This document shows positions 37,101-46,100 of a DNA stretch of 64,000 nucleotides, in pieces. Each line of letters opens with the position of its first letter. Position 1 is the first letter of the stretch. Below the pieces are notes generated by a model. The model ran no database searches, had not been told where the DNA came from, and was given only the letters and a program-made list of their open reading frames with translations. This DNA comes from Euborellia annulipes (Eukaryota > Arthropoda > Insecta > Dermaptera > Anisolabididae). The position numbers were made by a program, and so were the translations under genes. The stretch lies in the NCBI GenBank assembly GCA_023213315.1, contig JAKCPI010015324.1, forward strand, positions 1 through 64,000, written 5' to 3'.

Positions 37101-40100
37101 CCTCGCAGAATTTTGTAGGGATTTTTTTCATTAGGTAGAAAAGTAAGATATGATTAGGGCACTTAGAATTTTGCTGGGGGTGGTACCGCATCTTTTTGTA
37201 TTATAGAACTGATCCGCCAGCCATAAAATACCCTTATACCAGCATTTTCCAAACTGTGAGGCGCGAATATTGGCCACCAGGACCAATTTTCCAAATGATT
37301 GCTAGTTTTAATATAAATTAGAATAAATAAAAAAAATATTTTTATATAAATTGATTTATATTTTTTAGCATTAAAAATTTTTGTTTTTGTATTATTTTAT
37401 AAAATGGGGGGGGGGGGGCGTCATAAGATTAATTATTTTTAAGGGAGGCGTGGTTACATAAAGTTTGGAAACCACTGCTCTAAATAAAGAAACATTTTTG
37501 ATATTTCCCTTTAAGAATAATTAATTTAATATATTGTATCAAAGACACTAATAATTTTTGGTCATGTGTAATTTGCACCAGAAATTTTGAAGGAAAATAT
37601 TTTTTTTTTCCTGACGGTTCGTTTTGATTTCAATATCATTTTAAAATAATCCTAAAGATTTTTTTCTCTCATCAAGAACTAAATAGTCAAAATTAAGATT
37701 TTAACATATCAAATATTTTTTTTCTTTTCTCTAATTTACAAACACCGATCAAAATATTTATGTCATCTCTTTGATTATGGAAATAAAATGTTTATACAAT
37801 CCAGATGTTTTTTAAACATTCCTCTCTTTCTGAAATCACAATTTCCTTATTTATGTCATGATTCAATTGAATTAAGCAAGTTTAGTTATGAATTGTATGC
37901 CTAAGATAGTATCTATTTTATTTATACAACACCGTTTGGTGGGAATGATAATAATTAAAGTTTACGAGAGAGGAAGAGCTTTTCTTCGATTCAGGACGAT
38001 GAGAGTGAGCGAGATGGTCAAAAAGTGGGTGTCAGGTCAAGAGGTCAAAAGAGAGAGATAGCGATGGATTTAATTACTAATTTAGAGGAAAAAATCTGGT
38101 GTGACTCGCACACTCTTACCTTCGGTAATTGAAAGTTGTGTTCTGTGCTTGTCACACCAGATTTTTTGTGTCGATATGTATTTAGTTCCCGACAGTACAG
38201 TACATTTGAATTCAAGATGTAAAATTTATAAGTATGGGAAAATATTTGTATTTTGTTACGATGGCAACCATTTCTCCTATCTTTCCTATGAAGAACAAGA
38301 GTAAAGTGGTCTTCAGAAGTAACAATGGCAAAATGAGAATATACATTTTAAAGAGCATTGATTTTTGAATTTTAATCAAAATCGTTGGAAAAATTTTTGA
38401 GAAAATAGAAAAAAACTGAAAAAGTGCATCAGTAAAGTACTAGAACTTTTTGGCCAATTTGGATTAAAAGCTTATTTTTACCCCCAAGGAGGGTGTCTAA
38501 CTTTCGCTCAGGGGCCCACATCTTGTGGGTACGTGGATGGCGACCACGAGCTGCCCGAGCTGGGACAGGCAGTCCTTTGTATGTCTGTCTCTTCCTCAAA
38601 TAGCTATTCTGTAAACAAAAATTTAAAGCCAAAGCGTTAACATTTAGTAAATAGTGTTAAAAATTAAAGCCATGTCTCGGGGGTGGCTTTAATATTTTAA
38701 CGTCGTGTTTAAAATAAAAATGGCGTCCTTAACCTAAAAAGTAAGGTTATGATTTTGATAGCTTTTAAATAAAAGCAACATGTTAACGTCCCTGTTAAAA
38801 CTTTGTTTAGAGAATAGGATTTTTTTAACGCTGATTGTTTTTACATTACTTTTTAACACCCATTTGTTTATTTTAAATTTCAACGCCTGTTTTTAGAGAA
38901 TAGACTTGACTGAGTGTTAAAAAACGTATCTAGTGCTTGTATCAATAAGTACAGGGTGTTTATTAAACATACGACAAAAATTAAATAGGTTATTCATAAT
39001 TTTGCATTTTGATGATTTTTGAAAATCGGATTTGTTTCGATGAAACAGAACGAACAAATTTGTTATCGATTCACTTCCCGCCCCAATCGGTAAAAATCTC
39101 TTCTAATTAAATTGTCCACAATTCAAGTGAACTAAATAGGTAAACAGCCTTAGATGCTGGAAATGACCTTATATGAATACTAAAAAAATGAATTTTTTTT
39201 TTACCACGCCTTGGCTAGAGACAAAGATGTGAAAAATAATTTTTACTCAACTTGATTAGACAAACGATAATCTAATTTGAATAAGAAACAAATTTATAAA
39301 AATAAATTTAAGATCGAGATTAAAAAAGTTATTTTTTTCTTCACCATGTTATTTTTAAACAAAATGAATTCGAATATTTCCATTTAGATAGAAATGTTTA
39401 GTAGGTCATGAACGAACACTTGCTACACAAATTGAAAGTTTTTTTCTTTGAAGTTTGTTTTGGGGACAAATGGAGTTATATTATCATTAAAGAGGAAAAC
39501 TTATAAACGCCAATCAATAGCGAGAGAGACTGAGAAAATAGATAAATTTTGAGCAGAGTTATCAATCGACATTTTTACTTAAACGGTTTCAATTTGTGAA
39601 TCGGAGCTTTTTAATGTAAAGTGAGTGAGAGAGAGGAAACGGAGCCGGAATTAATTAGCCAACTGATCGGAGGAGATAACGCCGTTAGGACAAGTGCGTG
39701 TTTGCGATTATACACGGATTTATTACAAGTACTAGAATGTGTAGTCATCGTAGCCACTTGTTAGAGAATTCTTGACTAAATAAACTGATATGACCAACAT
39801 GTTCTTCATTCTGACATAAATATCTCAATTTTTTTTTTTTTCTTTAAAATTATTATTTGCTAGTCGCTGACTGACTTCGGATTTGTTTGAAGTCATCCTC
39901 GGAAATAAAATTTTTAATTATAATCGTACATCTCATGAATCCTGAAGGCAACTCTCATATTATACTTCGAGAGGCAAATTGTTATAAAATTTATATAAAT
40001 GAAGAATTTTTAAAATTGCTCAGGGGCCCACATCTTGTGGGTACGTGGATGGCGACCACGAGCTACCCGAGCTGGGACTGACAGTCCTTCTGTACTTTAC

Positions 40101-43100
40101 ATGTCTGTCCCTTCCTTCTATATTTTCAACAGGCGTCAGACCGTGCGACGGGCCGGCCTATTATCTATTTCTTCCTGTCCTGTCGTTAAAAAGCCATTCC
40201 GCAGACCCCTTTCCCGCCGACCCCACCGCGGGATTAAGGCGAAGATAGAAGAAGAAGAAGAAGAATTTTTAAAATGAGATCTTTAAGACCTCTTTCGAAT
40301 ACAGTGAGATACATGGCCAGAATGCTTTTTTTTGGGGGGGGGGAAGGAAGGCGTATAACCCGGTTATTAACCCCTCCTCCCCCGAATAAATCAATTCTAA
40401 AGAATATAAAATATTTTTTATAATTTCTAAGCACTGTTTCTATTTATTTATTTTTTTGAATTTTGTGAAGATAGGGGAGGGTGTTTGGACTTCCATATAA
40501 GGGGAGGAGGCAATTAGGCAATTAGCAGAGGGAATAAAGCAGATAAGCTTTTAATCCTAAGTTGAAGACAACTCAAGTTCAAATCCACCTCATGGCAATG
40601 GAAATGGGAACCGACCTCAGTATTATTTCCATGAAAGTTACTCCTCAAAGTAACCACAACGTGTCAGATCTGACACTAATGACTGAAGAGATATACAGAG
40701 AGATCCAAAACACCCAAAAAATTTAAAATAGTCTATATAGAAAGAAATACGGTATTAAAATATCAATGCTGTTAGAAATTATTTTTTCATATTCTTTAAA
40801 AGGAGATGGGGGGGGGGTCATCATCCTGATTAAGTACAAGTCCCAAAAAAATATTTCCGTCCTAATAAGACTAAAATTCATTAATTTTATTTCCAAGGAT
40901 GGCTTTAAAGGAGACCAAAACGTTAGAGGTTATTAAATAATAATTTTAAAAAAATTTCATAAAAATCGCGAAGAACGAACTAAACGGAGATCTTTAAAAA
41001 AACTAAAATTAAAAAAATATTAATTTAGAATAGGAGAATTTATTTCTTCCATTGGCGCAGAGGTCAGATTCGTTCATTCAACTATAGTGTAATTTATGGA
41101 TTATTTTTTTCTTTTTATTTTATATTTTTTCATATTTTGGTTACTTATTTCTTGAAAATATAATATACAGTTGTTAAAGATAATAATCAGAACCAGGATT
41201 ATTGATTGAGTCAAGTAACCAAAGATTAGACCAGGGATGGGCCAACCCAAATGATCTTGCGGACCTCTTTAGAAATGCATCATAACTCCGCGGGCCGCAT
41301 TTAAAATTATATATCCCCATATTAGATTTAGACCCACTATAGAAGTAAACGTCGCCTTCCCCTTTTATTTGTTTTTTTGCTGCAGACCAAAAAAATATCA
41401 TCATCCCTTTAATACATACACATCAGCCATATCCAGTTATAATCAGTAATAAGATTGATCGATGATTCTACTACCCTCACCGCATCCCTACAGTCACTAG
41501 ATCATATAAGAAGCGTTGCACTCTTTCTCTTCTATATGTACTATCATGGTCAATGCTCGGCCGAATTAAAATCAATTATCCCACCCAATGCAACATATAC
41601 ACGGAACACAAGGGAGGCATCGTCCCAGCATCCCTATGCTGTTCAGATCACGACTAACAGAACTAGTCAATTCCAATCTTCCTTTGTTCCCATGACTTCC
41701 CGTGATTGGAACACTCTCCCTGCGTCTATCTTCCCCAAAACGTACAATCTTCAGGCTTTCAAGTCTAATCTCAACAGGCATCTTCTCAGTTCCCGCAGTT
41801 GAGTTCCCCTTTTTTCTATTTTAAATATATTCTTCCTGGCTGCATGTGACCACTGGTCATTATAGGTCTTCGGATCTTATGCACCCAAAATATTTCCATC
41901 TCTATTAATTTCGAAGTTTCTCGATATTAAAAATTTATGAATATTTTACACCAGATTGTTTGTTGTATGGGAATATTTTTGTCTATTTTTTTTTTTTTTT
42001 GTTGAAATTATAAATTTTGATAAAGAATATTAGAAACCCACTGTACGATTGTCCCCCTCGCTAAATAAAACAGTGATTTCCTAAAAATTGTTTTATAAAT
42101 CTTCATGCCTCATTACAAGTGGAGGCTAGGCGATATTGCACCCTTGTTATTCGGCCTTCGGTCAATTGGCCACGAACTCTTCCGTGTAAATAGGTTAAAT
42201 TTTTTTTTCCCCTCCCTAAATTGAATTGCTATGCATAAACAAACACTTTCACTGGAAAGAAAATTTTGCTGAGGTGGACGCTGAGCCTGTTAAAAGGACA
42301 GGCGACCCACACTGTGCATTCCCAGGTCAGCAAATTGTCATGTCGAAAACAAAACAAGTGGCTATTTATGAGATAATCAAAAAAGTTTTTTAAATTATTA
42401 GCTGATTTTAATCAAAGAAGATAAAAAGGAATGAGAAAATAAAAGACCTCTTTTTCATCTCTCTATTCGTTTGTTGGGTTTATCTTAATTCAAGAAATTC
42501 TAACAGCTTCTTTAAAATAATATGAAGACATATATAAATATTTAGGTCTCGTTAGTTTAATTTTTTAAATTTATTCTTGCGTCAACGTTCCATTATCAGT
42601 ACAAAAAGAGTTAATAATTGAATAAAGCCTCGTCTTTTATATTGGCAAACAAGCAAGCGTTCAGCAAGAATTATTCCCAAGAACACAATCACAATAGGAA
42701 AATTTTAAAGTGTATCAATTTGAAGTATAAATAGGCATAGACGACTGCATTGGGATTTAACAGTTTCGATTACACAAGCGACCATCATCAGGCCTATAAA
42801 TTCTAAGTTTTAGAGTAATAAAAATAAATTTTACTATTTATAGGCCTGACGATGATCGCCTTGTGGGATCGAAACTGTTAAATTCCAATGCATCTAATAA
42901 ATTCTGATGAATAAATATGTATATTTTTTTTTTCTACTATACCTGGCATAATAAATAAATTTAAACCGAATAATTTAGAAAATATTAGGCCTATATATAA
43001 CTTATGCAGCTTCGTAACTTTATCAAAAATATGAAAGCACTAAATCCGGACCACGGCCCAGGACGACTATGCGGAAAATTCACTAAATTTTTGAACTAAA

Positions 43101-46100
43101 AATAATTAGTTAAATATTTTTCGAGATCTACAGTATATATTTGATTTAGAAATTAATATTCAATAACTGCCTCTAGTGGCGTTTAGCCCAACAACAACAA
43201 AAAAAAAGTAACATAAACTTATGTTAAATAAAAATAATTAATAAAACTACAAACTTGAACATTTTGAGAATTTAATCTCACAAAGAAGAGCAGTATCGGC
43301 CAAATAAAAAGCCTTTATGTTCTCGGAGATGTTTCGAGACAAAAAATTATAACCTTTATGTAAAAATAAAGGCTTTTTATTCTGCTCTTTATTACTGTAA
43401 ATATTATTCTTCAAAAGAGCCACTGTTGAGTTTTTTTTTCTTTTCGGTATCTTGGGCCAGATATAGGGGTCTAGGGACTTATACCATTTGGTATCCAAAT
43501 GATTTAAATAAATATTCATCTGACTGCCTGGGATCCGAAGCCGCACCCCTTTAAGATTATCAAGATTGACATTTGTCAACATGTTTGACATCTCACTAAA
43601 TTCTGTTATCTAGTCTTTTATTTTTATAACAAAAAATATATAAAATTACTCAAGTATTTAGTATGTTCTACGTTTTATTTTTTTGCTTATCAGCTATCTT
43701 AGTGTATTTTATGCCTGTCTTCTCCAAGGGAAATCTAAGTTGTTAATTGAATCCGTCATTGCCAGGGAGGATATAGAAGTTCAGATTTTGAATGCTGTTA
43801 TATCTCTTCTGGCCCCAATTTTTACTTTCTCTTACCTCTCTATATATATTAATATATAGAGAGAGAAAGTATTGGTTTCATGTCAAAAATTCGATGTCGA
43901 GATTTTGAGTCCAAAAAAGTGATTGATTTTCGCGACATGATCTGTCTGTGGGTGGGTGTGTGTTCAATTTTAAGCATGAAGGAATTGAGCTAGGTGGTTG
44001 AAATTTTATATTTAAATTAGACACCCCTCTGCAGCGTGAAAATAAGCTTGTAATCAAAATCGGCCAAAAAGTACTAGTACTTTACTGATGTAGTTTTTCA
44101 GTTTTTTTCGATTTTCTCTAAATTTGCTTCAATGATTTTTGATTAAAATTCAAAAATCAATTATTTTTTAGATGCTCTTTCAAATGTATATTCTCATTTT
44201 GTCATTGAAATCTTATGAAGACCACTTTACTCTTGTACTCCATAGGAGAAATGGTTGCAAAATATAAACATTCTCTCATGTTTATAAATTTTACATCTTG
44301 AATTCTAATAAATCGGCGGAAACTAAATAAATCTCGACACGAAAAATCTGGTGTGACAAGCACAGTACACAACTTTCGATTACCGAAGGTAAGAGAATGT
44401 TGTGTGCTGTCCGAAAGTCACACCAGATTTTTTAAATTTATTCTACCCTAATATTTAAAGAAAAAATGTTCAAGCGTAGAAATTATATTCTTTAAAATTT
44501 ATTCAAATTAGTGAATGAGGGGTGATAGCCCTCTCCCCCAAAAGAATTTTCTTACTACAGCCATGCCACCCCTGAATGAAACTATATAATTATTATATCA
44601 GCGTATTTATTTTAAAACATACAAATCTGAAGGTAAAAGTCTGACTTAAAAAAATCTTGGAAATAATTTAAGACTCGAAACTGAAATGAATCGTTTATTT
44701 CAGAAACCACCTAAGTGCGCTTTTTCAACTTTCGGAAAATAAAACTGTTTTGCAGCTTAAGTATAGGTCTAGTCTTCTTCAAATATTTTTTACCAAATCA
44801 AAAACATGCTATTGGGATAATCTAAAAGATGTATTTACCTTTAAATTGTACAGTAGCACCAAAAACACATGATTTGAAATTTTGTCGCTTAGGGGTTTCT
44901 GAAATAAACGATTCAAATATGAAAAATAATTTACCAAGTTGCTCTTTTTATTGAAAAATCTATGAGAAGACGATGCTCCATTATAAAATGATAATCTCTT
45001 TTCTAAAAAGGTCAAAAGAGGCAGATCAATTTTTTAAATTTAAACTTTTCTATCTTAAAATCAATATTCATTCTAAACGTTCAAACGTCAAGAGTGATTT
45101 TAATCAAATTTATTTTCTTCAACAAAAGCTATAAAATAAGTCCTTATAAATAAATTCTTCGAATATAGGGGTGGTTTATTCTCTCATTCGTTGCTTTTAA
45201 ATAGACTTTATTTTCTCCCCATTGATAAACATAACTATGACTTAATAAAAATTTAAATAAATGCCTCATAAAGAAATCTGAATTATTTTTTTTTTTTGTG
45301 TGTGGGTGCTTCGTGACCCTTTTATTAAAAGATAAAAAAACTTAACTAAATTATCTTGATTAAAAATTCTAATTTTCTTTTAGATGGCGAATTAAATTAG
45401 GAACTGATGGACTTTGAATTTTTGTGATTTTATTTAAAATTTTCAGTTTTTGGATCTTCGATGCATCTCTCTTTATCATTGAAATTATGACTAATTCATT
45501 TATTTAATAATTATTCTATTATCTTTCTTTTCCCAAATTGTTTTATTATTTTACTAATAGTGCTACGCTTCCTTTCACTTATTTGAGTAGAACGGTTAGA
45601 AGGTGAGAAATGTGTGAGTGCATCCTCAAGGGTGCCAACGATCATTCATTACTAGGATTAATTATTATTAATTAATTACCAGTAATCCAAATGACTGATC
45701 ATGGGAATGGTTCCTGTCTTAAATAGGTTCTAGGGGATACAGTCATCCATAAGGTCTCTCTACACTAAAGAAGACCTGAGACAAGAATATCGAAACCAGT
45801 AGGTTTGATGAGAATAAAATAAAAAATCTGGTGGAACTGGTCGCACAGCACACAACTTTCTCTAAACCTGCGGTAATCGAAAGTTGTGTTCTGTGCTTGT
45901 CACACCAGATTTTTTTGTGTCGAGAGGTTGTTTCCCTCAGCACCTTAATTCCAAACTTGCATTTGACTACTTGAAATAAACTGGTTATCTAAATAAATAC
46001 AAAATTTCATAATTAACATGCAAATCCCCATAGGGATTTAACTTTGGCCCTTTGGAAGGAAGAGCCGGAAAGTGAATTGGAAAAATCTGAAATACTACAT

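Noticed and set aside
41572..41781. Minus-strand ORF
   Set aside because: Antisense to the LINE ORF2 tail, which has recognisable family motifs.
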